Positions 16,981-25,457 of a stretch of 32,339 nt of DNA are shown here, in pieces. Every line of letters starts with the position of its first letter. Position 1 is the first letter of the stretch. Both the position numbers and the translations under genes were made by a program. The stretch is from Gammaproteobacteria bacterium. GTDB taxonomy: Bacteria > Pseudomonadota > Gammaproteobacteria > GCA-001735895. The notes under the pieces are model-generated. The model was not told the origin of the DNA, made no database searches, and saw nothing but the letters and a program-made list of their open reading frames with translations. The stretch is taken from NCBI GenBank assembly GCA_024222685.1, contig JAAEOZ010000621.1, positions 1 to 32,339 of the forward strand, given 5' to 3'.

Positions 16981-17007
16981 ACCGACCCGGCACATGGAGG
17001 TGTCGGT
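16981..17007 (+). promoter_or_regulatory. Hairpin between the two tube genes
   Basis: ACCGAC-CC (16981-16988) can pair with GG-T-GTCGGT (16999-17007), giving an eight-pair stem with one mismatch around a 10-base loop. No T-run follows on either strand, so it is not a standard Rho-independent terminator. It may act as an mRNA 3'-end stabiliser, a processing site or an attenuator that lets sheath and tube 1 be made in excess of the downstream baseplate proteins (inference). Confidence 0.45.
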
Positions 17008-17050
17008 ATATCAGGGCAACTAAAAACAAACCTATCTCTGGGGAGGGTTT

Positions 17051-17506
17051 ATGCTGGGTGATAACTACCCACTGCCATCTTTTTATTTCAAGGTTGTATT
17101 TGCCGCAACAGCGAGCATGACAGACACTTCGTTTCAGGAAGTGTCTGGTATAAAAGCAACAATCGAAACCGAGTCGTATACCGAACTGGGCGAAAATGGT
17201 TTTACCTTCCAGTTACCGAAGCCAGCCACCTACACCAACCTGATTTTAAAACGTGGTATCGCCAGCACGACGTCACCACTGGTGCTCTGGTGTCGATCAA
17301 TTTTTGAGAGTGATTTTGGGACTCCCCTAATACCGATGGAAATACTGGTTTACCTGATGGACGACAAGCAAACACCTCAACGAGCCTGGGGATTTTCAAA
17401 TGCCTTCCCGGTGAGCTGGGATGTCGACAGCTTCAACTCCAGTAAAAATGAAGTGGCAATTGAAACTGTAGAACTACGTTACAACTATCTGACCAGAATA
17501 CTGTAG
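17051..17506 (+). CDS. eCIS inner tube protein 2 (Afp5/Pvc5-like, T4 gp19 family)
   Basis: A 151-residue tube-family protein with an excellent Shine-Dalgarno (GGGGAGGG, 4-5 bases before ATG). It shares the tube fold: PSFYFKVVFAA, TSFQEVSGIKATIETESYTE, YTNLILKRGI, WGFSNAFPVSWDVDSFNSS and the terminal NEVAIETVELRYNYL. It is clearly distinct from tube 1. In Afp/PVC the corresponding protein forms the lowest tube layer next to the baseplate, so this one is expected to be the baseplate-proximal ring rather than the bulk tube. It is followed after 4 bases by the small DUF5908 gene. Confidence 0.93.
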   Translation: MLGDNYPLPSFYFKVVFAATASMTDTSFQEVSGIKATIETESYTELGENGFTFQLPKPATYTNLILKRGIASTTSPLVLWCRSIFESDFGTPLIPMEILVYLMDDKQTPQRAWGFSNAFPVSWDVDSFNSSKNEVAIETVELRYNYLTRIL

Positions 17507-17510
17507 TGCG

Positions 17511-17681
17511 ATGACGATTGAAATTAAACAAATGATTATCAAGTCCACCCTGATTGGAAATGATAATGAACATTCAGATTCAATGGGCGATCCTGTCGAT
17601 CTTGAGTCATTCAGAGAAAGCCTCATGGAAGAATGCAAAGCATTATTAGAAGCAAATCTAAGCGAACAGAAGGAACGATAA
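17511..17681 (+). CDS. Small DUF5908 protein (Afp6/Pvc6-like)
   Basis: A 56-residue protein beginning MTIEIKQMIIKSTLIG and ending in a charged helix (LMEECKALLEANLSEQKER). Short proteins that open with an IEIK-hydrophobic strand and end in a helix at this spot in eCIS operons belong to DUF5908, the Afp6/Pvc6 position. The role is unknown; an assembly or tube-baseplate adaptor is possible. It begins 4 bases after tube 2, and its TAA is immediately followed by the ATG of the next gene, so it is firmly within the operon. The conserved position and coding character support it despite its size. Confidence 0.8.
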   Translation: MTIEIKQMIIKSTLIGNDNEHSDSMGDPVDLESFRESLMEECKALLEANLSEQKER

Positions 17682-18374
17682 ATGACAACATCGAGCACAG
17701 GTGAAAAAGACAAATTATCCATTTCGGTTTGCGATGTCGATAACAATGGCAAAATCACTGTCAACGAAGGCAAGACATTTAAATTCATGCTCAACCCTTC
17801 CGAGTATGACCACTCATTTGAAATCCAGTATAGCCAGAGGGAGGCAATGGGTCAGTCGGGGTCCGATGTTAAATTCGCCGGCGTTAAGCCAGAGAAATTA
17901 AAATTCAACACGCTGATTGATGTCACTGGTGCTATCAGCGGGCCAGATTTAGTCACCAAAGACGTCAAGACTCAAATTAAAGAATTAAAAGAAATCGTCT
18001 ACCAGTACGCTGGCAACGATCACGAACCCAATCATATCCGAGTCTTATGGGGCAGCCAGATCTTTTATGGCCGACTGGACACCATGAAAGTTGAGAACAC
18101 CCTGTTCAAACCCAGTGGCGAACCCCTCAGAGCCAAACTACAGCTCAGCTTTCTGGGTTTCATGAGCAAGGAGGAAGAAGCGCTACGCGCCAACCGATCC
18201 TCACCCGATATGACGCATCTGATCGAAGTCAAAGCTGGCGACACCCTGCCCATGCTGTGTTATCGCGTTTACAAAGACTGCGCCTATTACCCGGATATTG
18301 CCAGAATTAACAAACTGACAGATTTTCGCGATATTAAACCCGGCAGTAAACTGCACTTCCCCCCCCTGAGATAA
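17682..18374 (+). CDS. eCIS tube-baseplate protein with C-terminal LysM (Afp7/Pvc7-like)
   Basis: A 230-residue protein. Residues 10-165 match the CIS tube/baseplate hub family (FKFMLNPSEYDHSFEIQYSQR, LKFNTLIDVTG, NHIRVLWGSQIFYGRLDTMKV, GEPLRAKLQLSFLGF). Residues 178-229 form a LysM module (HLIEVKAGDTLPMLCYRVY to IKPGSKLHFPPL). In Afp/PVC this protein joins the first tube ring to the spike hub. LysM in this position is usually a structural element, though peptidoglycan contact is possible. The gene starts directly after the previous stop and ends 2 bases before the VgrG-like gene. Confidence 0.9.
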   Translation: MTTSSTGEKDKLSISVCDVDNNGKITVNEGKTFKFMLNPSEYDHSFEIQYSQREAMGQSGSDVKFAGVKPEKLKFNTLIDVTGAISGPDLVTKDVKTQIKELKEIVYQYAGNDHEPNHIRVLWGSQIFYGRLDTMKVENTLFKPSGEPLRAKLQLSFLGFMSKEEEALRANRSSPDMTHLIEVKAGDTLPMLCYRVYKDCAYYPDIARINKLTDFRDIKPGSKLHFPPLR

Positions 18375-18376
18375 GC

Positions 18377-20167
18377 ATGACTGATTCCCCTCAACTCGAC
18401 AGTAGCGGCGTTATTAAATTAAGCGTATTCAGCAATAGCGCACCGATCGACGACACAATCAGCATTGAATCCATTGTGATAACCCAGAGCATTAATAAAA
18501 TTCCACATGCAAAAATCACCATACTGGACGGTGACATGCCCAATAAAGATTTCCCTGTGAGTAACGATAAGACTTTTATCCCAGGCAACGAGATTGAAAT
18601 TAAAGCAGGATACGATCAGTCCGAGGATAGTATTTTTAAGGGTATTGTAATTCGACACGGCCTCAGGATTAGCGGACAGAACAATTCAAAGCTGGTGATT
18701 GAATGTCGAGACAAGGCCGTCGCAATGACCATCGGTCGACATAATGCCAACTATATCGACTCTAAGGATAGCGACATCATCACCAGTATTATTTCAAAAT
18801 ATGGCCAACTGAATAAAGAAGTCGAGGCCACTACCACGACACATAAAGAACTGGTTCAGTACTACTGCAGTGACTGGGATTTCCTCTTATCCCGGGCCGA
18901 AGTAAATGGACTGCTCATCTGTATTGAAGACGCCAAACTAACCGTAAAGTCACCACAAACCAGCGCTACTGCCGAGCTGGCACTTAGCTATGGTGACGAC
19001 ATCCTCGAATTTCAGGCCGATATCGATGCCCGGTCACAGTTTTCAGCCGTCAACGCGGTAAGCTGGGATCCTGACGTCCTGGCCATAGTAGAAGAACAGG
19101 CAGGCCCCGCCAGTCTCAACCGGCAAGGTAACTTAAGCAGCAAAGATCTGGCAACGGTAGTTGACCTGAAATCGCTACGATTGCAATCGGCCAGCCAACT
19201 GGATCAATCGGCCCTGAAAGACTGGGCGAATGGACAACAGATAAAAGCCGGTCTTGCCAGAATCCGCGGCAATGTTAAGTTTCAGGGCAACGCAAAAGCC
19301 AGGGCTGGCAGCTTGATCGATCTTGCCGGAGTCGGTGAGCGTTTTAACGGCAGCATCTTTGTGGGTTCCGTCAAACACCAGATTTCACAGGGTAACTGGA
19401 CAACCGAAGTTGATTTCGGTCTACCACCCGAGTGGTTCGCTGAAAAGCGCGATCTGGTCGCACCACCTGCGTCAGGACTAATACCAGGCGTAGAAGGCCT
19501 GCAAATCGGTGTTGTAATGAAACTCGATGAAGATCCGAAAGAACAGAACCGCATTCAGGTATCTGTGCCGATATTACAGGCAGAAACCGAAGGCGTCTGG
19601 GCCCGCCTGGCCAATTTCTATGCCTCTAATACATTTGGAAATTTCTTTATCCCAGAAATTGGGGACGAAGTGATACTGGGTTATTTAAACAATGATCCAT
19701 CCAGCCCGGTGATATTAGGCAGTCTTTACGGCAACAAACAGGTCCCGCCCTACGAATTCACGGCGAACAATTTCACCAAAGCCATTGTTACCAAAAGCCA
19801 GCTTAAAATTGAATTTGATGATGATAAAAAAATCATCACCATCACCACACCGGGGGAAAATCAGTTTATTTTCAGTGACGAAGACAGGTCCATCCAGATG
19901 CAGGATCAAAATAACAATAAGGTGACACTCAATTCCGACGGCATTTCACTCAGTAGCCCAAAGGACATCAAAATTTCAGCCCAGGGCCAAATCAGCCTCG
20001 ATGCAATGGACAAAATCGACCTGAGTGCCAAAGCCGACATTTCAGCTGCAGGCTTGAACGTCAATCTGGATGCGCAGGTCGGTATCACCGCCAAAGGCAG
20101 CGCCAGTGCAGAACTGTCCGCATCGGGCCAAACCACCATTAAAGGTGCCATGGTCATGATTAATTAA
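18377..20167 (+). CDS. eCIS spike/hub protein (VgrG-like, Afp8/Pvc8)
   Basis: A 596-residue protein. Residues 1-345 resemble the gp27/GpD-like hub (IKLSVFSNSAPIDDTISIESI at the start; TKELVQYYC-type turn in HKELVQYYCSDWDFLLSRAE). Residues about 375-455 form the gp5 OB fold (QIGVVMKLDEDPKEQNRIQV, GNFFIPEIGDEVILGYLNND, PVILGSLYG). Residues 500-596 are beta-helix repeats ending GQTTIKGAMVMIN. It trimerises into the puncturing spike beneath the tube. There is no C-terminal effector extension, so it is a structural rather than an evolved VgrG. The tip is provided by the PAAR protein encoded 24 bases downstream. Confidence 0.94.
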   Translation: MTDSPQLDSSGVIKLSVFSNSAPIDDTISIESIVITQSINKIPHAKITILDGDMPNKDFPVSNDKTFIPGNEIEIKAGYDQSEDSIFKGIVIRHGLRISGQNNSKLVIECRDKAVAMTIGRHNANYIDSKDSDIITSIISKYGQLNKEVEATTTTHKELVQYYCSDWDFLLSRAEVNGLLICIEDAKLTVKSPQTSATAELALSYGDDILEFQADIDARSQFSAVNAVSWDPDVLAIVEEQAGPASLNRQGNLSSKDLATVVDLKSLRLQSASQLDQSALKDWANGQQIKAGLARIRGNVKFQGNAKARAGSLIDLAGVGERFNGSIFVGSVKHQISQGNWTTEVDFGLPPEWFAEKRDLVAPPASGLIPGVEGLQIGVVMKLDEDPKEQNRIQVSVPILQAETEGVWARLANFYASNTFGNFFIPEIGDEVILGYLNNDPSSPVILGSLYGNKQVPPYEFTANNFTKAIVTKSQLKIEFDDDKKIITITTPGENQFIFSDEDRSIQMQDQNNNKVTLNSDGISLSSPKDIKISAQGQISLDAMDKIDLSAKADISAAGLNVNLDAQVGITAKGSASAELSASGQTTIKGAMVMIN

Positions 20168-20191
20168 GTCGGAATAACAGAGGAAAACTCT

Positions 20192-20491
20192 ATGCCACCA
20201 GCAGCAAGACTAACAGACATGCATACCTGCCCAATGTCGACACCCGCAGTACCGCCAGTACCACATGTCGGCGGACCAGTTATAGGACCGGGAGTCCCAA
20301 CCGTACTAATTGAAAAAATACCGGCTGCGGCAGTTGGTGATAGCTGCTCCTGTGTGGGGCCACCCGATACGATCGCGAAAGGTTCAGCTACGGTGATGGT
20401 AGGCGGCAAACCGGCGGCGAGAATGGGAGATACAACGGCTCACGGTGGCAGCATCATACTAGGAGCGACGACAGTGATGATTGGCGGTTAG
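20192..20491 (+). CDS. PAAR spike-tip protein (Afp10/Pvc10-like)
   Basis: A 99-residue protein with a GAGGA Shine-Dalgarno 8 bases before ATG. It has the PAAR signature several times over: PPAARLTDMHTCP at the start, AAVGDSCSCVG, KGSATVMVGGKPAARMGDTTAHGG and a terminal GATTVMIGG. The histidines and cysteines (His12, Cys14, the CSC pair, and the His of TAHGG) are placed to bind the single metal ion of the cone tip. It caps the VgrG-like spike. There is no fused toxin, so cargo is expected inside the tube or elsewhere. It comes before the gp25 gene, the reverse of the Afp9-Afp10 order. Confidence 0.93.
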   Translation: MPPAARLTDMHTCPMSTPAVPPVPHVGGPVIGPGVPTVLIEKIPAAAVGDSCSCVGPPDTIAKGSATVMVGGKPAARMGDTTAHGGSIILGATTVMIGG

Positions 20492-20500
20492 GCGTTGCCG

Positions 20501-20926
20501 ATGACTGATAGCAATCAAATGTTTCTCGGCAAAGGCTGGAGTTTCCCACCGGAATTTCGCAAGCAGCACGACAAACTGACCGTGAAAATGGTCAATGAAG
20601 GCGAGGATATCGGTGAAAGCCTCAGAATTTTGCTTTCCACCCGCCCCGGTGAACGGGTCATGCAACCCTCTTATGGCTGCGGATTACACAACATGATATT
20701 TGAATCGATTAGCGAAAGTACCGTTACAGCGCTCAAAGACATCATAGACAGGGCAGTGCTGCATTTTGAACCACGAATCAGGTTGGAAAATATCGAGATC
20801 CATACCGATCAATTACTGGAAGGTCAGTTATTGATCCAGTTGTATTACACCATTCGAAAAACCAATACGCGCAGCAATATCGTTTACCCATTTTACTATC
20901 AGGAAGGCAATCAGGTTCGTGTCTAA
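20501..20926 (+). CDS. Baseplate gp25-like protein (Afp9/Pvc9)
   Basis: A 141-residue protein of the T4 gp25/GpW family (PF04965): LGKGWSFPPEF near the start, then the conserved segment GEDIGESLRILLSTRPGERVMQPSYGCGLHNMIFE containing the Glu-Pro-Arg core that nucleates sheath assembly, and HFEPRIRLENIEI. It links sheath to baseplate wedge. Start choice: a TTG at 20495 lies in frame only 2 bases after AGG, while the ATG at 20501 is 8 bases after the same AGG, so the ATG is preferred. It begins 9 bases after the PAAR gene. Confidence 0.93.
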   Translation: MTDSNQMFLGKGWSFPPEFRKQHDKLTVKMVNEGEDIGESLRILLSTRPGERVMQPSYGCGLHNMIFESISESTVTALKDIIDRAVLHFEPRIRLENIEIHTDQLLEGQLLIQLYYTIRKTNTRSNIVYPFYYQEGNQVRV

Positions 20927-20953
20927 TAGCGACTATAAACGAATTTCATATCA

Positions 20954-23900
20954 ATGATGAACTGGGAAGGTTTACACATAACAGACGGAATCGGTCAGCA
21001 GGATAGACCGAGAAAAACCCTGGCCGCAGATTACTTCAATGTCGATGAACTAACATTCGAGGAGATGCTGGCAATGGGCGTGCAATTTGCAAAGCACATT
21101 CACTATTACAATCTCGCGAATGAAACCGACGGCAACTGGGGCGAATTACTACAGACCGACGAAGCCGTGATTATGGCGACGATTCTATGCATCGATTTAC
21201 AGCAGATCGAATCCGACTTTCTGAGCATTTCCTATACGGAGCCCGATAAAACTATCGATTTCATGCTTAGCCTGGCAATGAAAATTGACCACTGGTATAC
21301 CGCACTGGTGACCTGTCAGGAACCATCCGCCGATCTACTCGCGCGTAAACTGACAACCATCATTCATCAAAAGCTGTCTGTAGAATTACAGAATTTGTAC
21401 GAAATTTCCAACAGCCTTGAAACCAGCGAGGCACTCATTAGTAAGGATAGTTTTTCCGCTATCTGGCGTCTGGAAGAAGATAATACCAGAGAGACATCAC
21501 AAAACGCCGCTAACGTAAAACAGAGTTTGCAGCAATCATTTTATCGCTGTTCCCATGCCATTTCGTTTCTCAAGACCGATGCGGAAATCGCTTTACGGCA
21601 AAGCATGAAAAGCCGAAACCACAATCCATCGACCGGCCTGTTCATGGTTTTCCTTGAATTATTTAAAAAAGTTCAGGCACAGACCAATACCTTTACTCTT
21701 CGTCATCTACAGTTTTACTACGACACAGTGCTCAATATTGGTAGCAGAAAAACGCAACCAGAAAATTATCATTTACTATTACAAACCCTGCCCGGTTGCA
21801 AAACTGCCCAGGTCGAAAAGGGTAGCGTATTGAGTGCCGGTAAAGATGCTGAATTCAACGATATTATCTTCACCACAGATAACCATCTGCATGTGAGTGA
21901 TACACGGATCGATACAATCGCAACCTTATGCCTGCAACAGGATCATTTAATTTCACCGGAAACCGAAATTGGCGCGGTCACGCGTATCAAGTCTGATATT
22001 AGAACCAACATCGATTCTTCTGAAAGCGACACTCAGGCATGGCCGTTATTTGGTGTCGATGAAACCGGCAGCGATAACATTCGCCCAACCGACACGAGGA
22101 TGGGATTTACCATCGCCTCTCCGATACTTCACCTCGAACAGGGTGTACGAAAAATTGATATTCAATTTGAAGTGAATTTTGATTCGACTAACAGCATAAA
22201 TCCATCAAAAAAAAGTTTCGAACAACGTTTTGGTTCTCTGTTTACTCGCTATCTACTCACCTTCAAAGGCGATCTAACAGAACAGGACAAAGACAATATT
22301 CTGACCGAGGCCGAGGCATCGCTGTCAACCCGTCGGCTCGACGAAATTCGCGAACTTTTGCAACAGGACTGGCAGGGCCTGTTTTATAAACTGTTTAAAA
22401 ATATTTTTAGCCTGAAATTAACTACCAAAAACGGCTGGCTAAATGTCGAAAGCTACATCGTTTCACCTTTATCTGAAGATCTCAATGCCGCAAAACCCGG
22501 ATTCGAAATATCATTATCACTAGGGCCAGAAGTCGATGCAATAGCCCCCTACGACCCGGCAATACATGGCGGTGAATTCGAAACTGGTTTCCCCCTGTTC
22601 GAATGTTTGATCAATCCGCAATCCAGTTTCTACCCCTATTCACTATTTCAGGGGTTAATCGTTCAGGCGATTGATATCGATGTTGACGTAAGAGGAGTCA
22701 AAAACATACTGACCTATAACCAACATGGTCAACTTGACCCCTCCAAACCATTTCAACCCTTTGGCCCGGTACCCGGCAACGGCGCCTATTTCATCATCGG
22801 TAATTACGAGATTGCCCAAAAACGCTTAACAGCGCTTGATTTCAATTTGACCTGGGGAGAATTGCCCAGCAATCTCGGCGGCTTCGAAACCTATTACCAG
22901 GGTTACCACACGGCATTCGATAACGACACATTCGAAGCTACTGTTTCAATACTGGCCGATGGTCGGTGGCTGCCAGAGGCATCTTCCCCAACCTCGAAAT
23001 GCCATCTATTTGAAACAGAAAACTCAGGCGGGCATATTGCCTCAGATAAAAAAATTCCCGTCGAAAAACTCGGTTATGCCAGACCGATTGATCAAAACAT
23101 AGAGGCCGCAGATTTCAGATATGATTTAGCAACCCGTGCTGGCTTTTTCAAAATAGCGCCCTGCGCACCAGAATCAATCTTCGGGCACGGTGAGTACGGG
23201 CAATTGCTAAGCCATACACTCACACTCAATGCCCGCCTAAAAAAGCCCAAAGCCGTGCCTAACCCCCCCTATACACCAGTGCTGAATAGTATTTCACTTT
23301 GTTATAAAGCAAGCACCCGAATAGTTCCGACTAGCGAATCGGAAACAGCTGGCCGAGGAGCAGAATCACTCACTCACATTCATCCCTTTGGTATCGAAAC
23401 TATCTACCTGGGGAATAGAGATACAAGCTGTTATTTAATCCCGCAGTACGAACACCATGGCACTTTATTTGTTGGCTTATCCGGTAGCAATATCGCTGGC
23501 GCACTCAGCCTGTTTTTTAATCTGTCACAACAGGCTGTCAAATCAGAACGCTTTGAACAGGCGGCATTCGACTGGTTTTTCCTGGCATCTAATGACTGGC
23601 AACCGATTCATAAAAACAATATTCTCTCTGACACCACCCATGGTTTTCTAACCTCCGGCATTGTCACCCTGAATATCCCAACGGACATTAGTCGTCACAA
23701 CACGGTAATGCCAAAAGATCTTTTCTGGTTGAGAGTATCGACCAATCAGACAGATGGCTATTTTCCTCACTGCCACTCGGTTGAACTCCATGCCATCAAA
23801 GTGACTGGCTTTAAAACAGCCACCGAGGTTCCGAACTGGACACCTGTCCAGCGTTTGACCGGTATTGGTTCAATCAAACAGGGAAATAAAGGTTTCGACG

Positions 23901-24679
23901 GGCTAGGCACAGAAAACATAACCGAACGCAAAACCAGAATCAGTGAACGGCTAAGACACAAAAACAGAGCTTTATTACCCAAGGATTACGAACAGTTAAT
24001 TCTGCAAAAATACCCCGACATTCTCAAAGTAAAATGTTTTAGTCATATGTCCAGTATCGACAACGACATAAAACCCGGCCAGGTATTGATCGTTGTCATA
24101 CCCGATACTCAGACAAAAGACTGTTCCTGTCGATTAGTTCACGCATACCAACTCAATGACATAAAAGACTACGTCAAAAGTCTGTGCTCACCATTCGTCA
24201 ACATAGAAATCAGAAATCCGTTATACGAACAAATACAGGTACGCTGCACCGTGAAATTCACAGATGCCATCAGTGGCGGCATCCAGATTCAACACTTGAA
24301 CCAGCATATTTCAGATTATATTTGTCCCTGGAAACCCAGTGGATACCAGGCGAAATTTGGTTGGAGCATACGCCAGCAGGATATCGAATCCTTCATTCGC
24401 TCGCTGGCTTATGTTGATTTTATAACTAACTTTTCAATGTTACACATCACTCAGGATCGATTTGGCAAATACAGCCTGTTTGATACCGTGGCAGCGGATA
24501 ACGCTCAGGCCATTCATCCCCGATATCCCTGGAGTCTGGCAATGCCAACTGATGCACATTTCATTGAAACCATAGCCCGGGAAAAAGCCATTAAGGCCGA
24601 AATAACCGGCATTGACGAACTGGCAATTGGCGGCACTTTCATTATTAGCGGACACAGTCGAAATGGCAAAGAAGAATAA
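20954..24679 (+). CDS. Giant baseplate wedge protein (baseplate-J-like, Afp11/Pvc11)
   Basis: A 1241-residue cytoplasmic protein, the largest of the operon. Most of it has no simple motif, but the C-terminal third carries the segment KNRALLPKDYEQLILQKYPDILKVKC (near residue 1010) characteristic of T4 gp6/phage GpJ-type wedge proteins, and a terminal domain ending ELAIGGTFIISGHSRNGKEE. In Afp/PVC, Afp11 and Afp12 form the baseplate wedges that trigger sheath contraction. Two ATGs in tandem (20954, 20957) are possible starts; no Shine-Dalgarno is evident, which is unusual in this operon. Its 3' end overlaps the next gene by 17 bases. Confidence 0.85.
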   Translation: MMNWEGLHITDGIGQQDRPRKTLAADYFNVDELTFEEMLAMGVQFAKHIHYYNLANETDGNWGELLQTDEAVIMATILCIDLQQIESDFLSISYTEPDKTIDFMLSLAMKIDHWYTALVTCQEPSADLLARKLTTIIHQKLSVELQNLYEISNSLETSEALISKDSFSAIWRLEEDNTRETSQNAANVKQSLQQSFYRCSHAISFLKTDAEIALRQSMKSRNHNPSTGLFMVFLELFKKVQAQTNTFTLRHLQFYYDTVLNIGSRKTQPENYHLLLQTLPGCKTAQVEKGSVLSAGKDAEFNDIIFTTDNHLHVSDTRIDTIATLCLQQDHLISPETEIGAVTRIKSDIRTNIDSSESDTQAWPLFGVDETGSDNIRPTDTRMGFTIASPILHLEQGVRKIDIQFEVNFDSTNSINPSKKSFEQRFGSLFTRYLLTFKGDLTEQDKDNILTEAEASLSTRRLDEIRELLQQDWQGLFYKLFKNIFSLKLTTKNGWLNVESYIVSPLSEDLNAAKPGFEISLSLGPEVDAIAPYDPAIHGGEFETGFPLFECLINPQSSFYPYSLFQGLIVQAIDIDVDVRGVKNILTYNQHGQLDPSKPFQPFGPVPGNGAYFIIGNYEIAQKRLTALDFNLTWGELPSNLGGFETYYQGYHTAFDNDTFEATVSILADGRWLPEASSPTSKCHLFETENSGGHIASDKKIPVEKLGYARPIDQNIEAADFRYDLATRAGFFKIAPCAPESIFGHGEYGQLLSHTLTLNARLKKPKAVPNPPYTPVLNSISLCYKASTRIVPTSESETAGRGAESLTHIHPFGIETIYLGNRDTSCYLIPQYEHHGTLFVGLSGSNIAGALSLFFNLSQQAVKSERFEQAAFDWFFLASNDWQPIHKNNILSDTTHGFLTSGIVTLNIPTDISRHNTVMPKDLFWLRVSTNQTDGYFPHCHSVELHAIKVTGFKTATEVPNWTPVQRLTGIGSIKQGNKGFDGLGTENITERKTRISERLRHKNRALLPKDYEQLILQKYPDILKVKCFSHMSSIDNDIKPGQVLIVVIPDTQTKDCSCRLVHAYQLNDIKDYVKSLCSPFVNIEIRNPLYEQIQVRCTVKFTDAISGGIQIQHLNQHISDYICPWKPSGYQAKFGWSIRQQDIESFIRSLAYVDFITNFSMLHITQDRFGKYSLFDTVAADNAQAIHPRYPWSLAMPTDAHFIETIAREKAIKAEITGIDELAIGGTFIISGHSRNGKEE

Positions 24680-25457
24680 GAGCACCTTAAAGAGTTACTT
24701 TGCAAGCGGTGCCTTACCAACAGAAGATCACTTTAAAGACCTGATTGATTCAACCCTGAATCCAATCGATGAGGGTTTTGATAAGACACCCGAGAACGGT
24801 TTTGAAATATCATTAACTGGCGATCATCAACGATTGATCAGTTTTTTCGAAACGGGCGCAATCAAAGATGCCGTCTGGACCATTGAATATGATCGAGACA
24901 GGCATCAACTATTAATTCGCAACCCACAAAAAGATGCCAGCCTGCCGGCTGCGCTAACCTTCAATCAAGACAACCAGATCGGTATAAACCAGTCTAACCC
25001 CAGTTTCACACTCGATGTCGGCGGTACCATCGCTGCCCAGGGGCGTATTGGCAGCAACCCGGATAGTCAAAAAACTATTCCTGCAGACGGCGACTGGCAC
25101 AATATTGCTGGCCCATTGCGCGGATGTCACGCCATCGAAGTCATGGCCGGTGTGGGTAGTCAGAAAACGGGGCGATACGCATTAATACAGGCGCTGGCAA
25201 TGAATACCTTTAATCCACGCGGATGGTTATTCAATTTCCTTAGCCTCAAGAATAAAATTAAATATCATCAGGCCTACTACCTGGCAAGAGGAAACCGCAT
25301 CAAGCTGCAATGGCATGCTGAAAAAGACGGCTACTATTTGCAAATGCGCACAGTCTGCAATTATCGAGATGACAGCAGAATTCGTTATTACCTGACGAAT
25401 CTCTGGTTCGACGAAGAAATGAAGGAATCCATGCCCAAACAGGAAGCAAAACATTGA
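24663..25457 (+). CDS. Short tail-fibre-like / baseplate-attached protein of unknown specificity
   Basis: A 264-residue protein. The N terminus (STLKSYFASGALPTEDHFKDLIDSTLN) is like attachment segments of phage and eCIS fibre proteins. A middle stretch, NQIGINQSNPSFTLDVGGTIAAQGRIG (about residues 115-145), is the repeat style of tail fibres that precede a trimeric tip. The C-terminal half (GDWHNIAGPLRGCHAIEVMAGVG onwards) is Tyr/Trp-rich and may be a compact binding domain. I infer a receptor-binding or baseplate-decorating protein, much shorter than Afp13. The ATG at 24663 was chosen (MAKKNKSTLK); an in-frame ATG at 24612 would extend deep into the previous gene. Its stop overlaps the TTG start of the next gene. 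Confidence 0.65.
   Translation: MAKKNKSTLKSYFASGALPTEDHFKDLIDSTLNPIDEGFDKTPENGFEISLTGDHQRLISFFETGAIKDAVWTIEYDRDRHQLLIRNPQKDASLPAALTFNQDNQIGINQSNPSFTLDVGGTIAAQGRIGSNPDSQKTIPADGDWHNIAGPLRGCHAIEVMAGVGSQKTGRYALIQALAMNTFNPRGWLFNFLSLKNKIKYHQAYYLARGNRIKLQWHAEKDGYYLQMRTVCNYRDDSRIRYYLTNLWFDEEMKESMPKQEAKH

Noticed and set aside
17511-17681. Treating the stretch between tube 2 and the LysM gene as a spacer
   Set aside because: It holds a tightly packed 56-codon frame matching the DUF5908/Afp6 position, so it was annotated as a gene.
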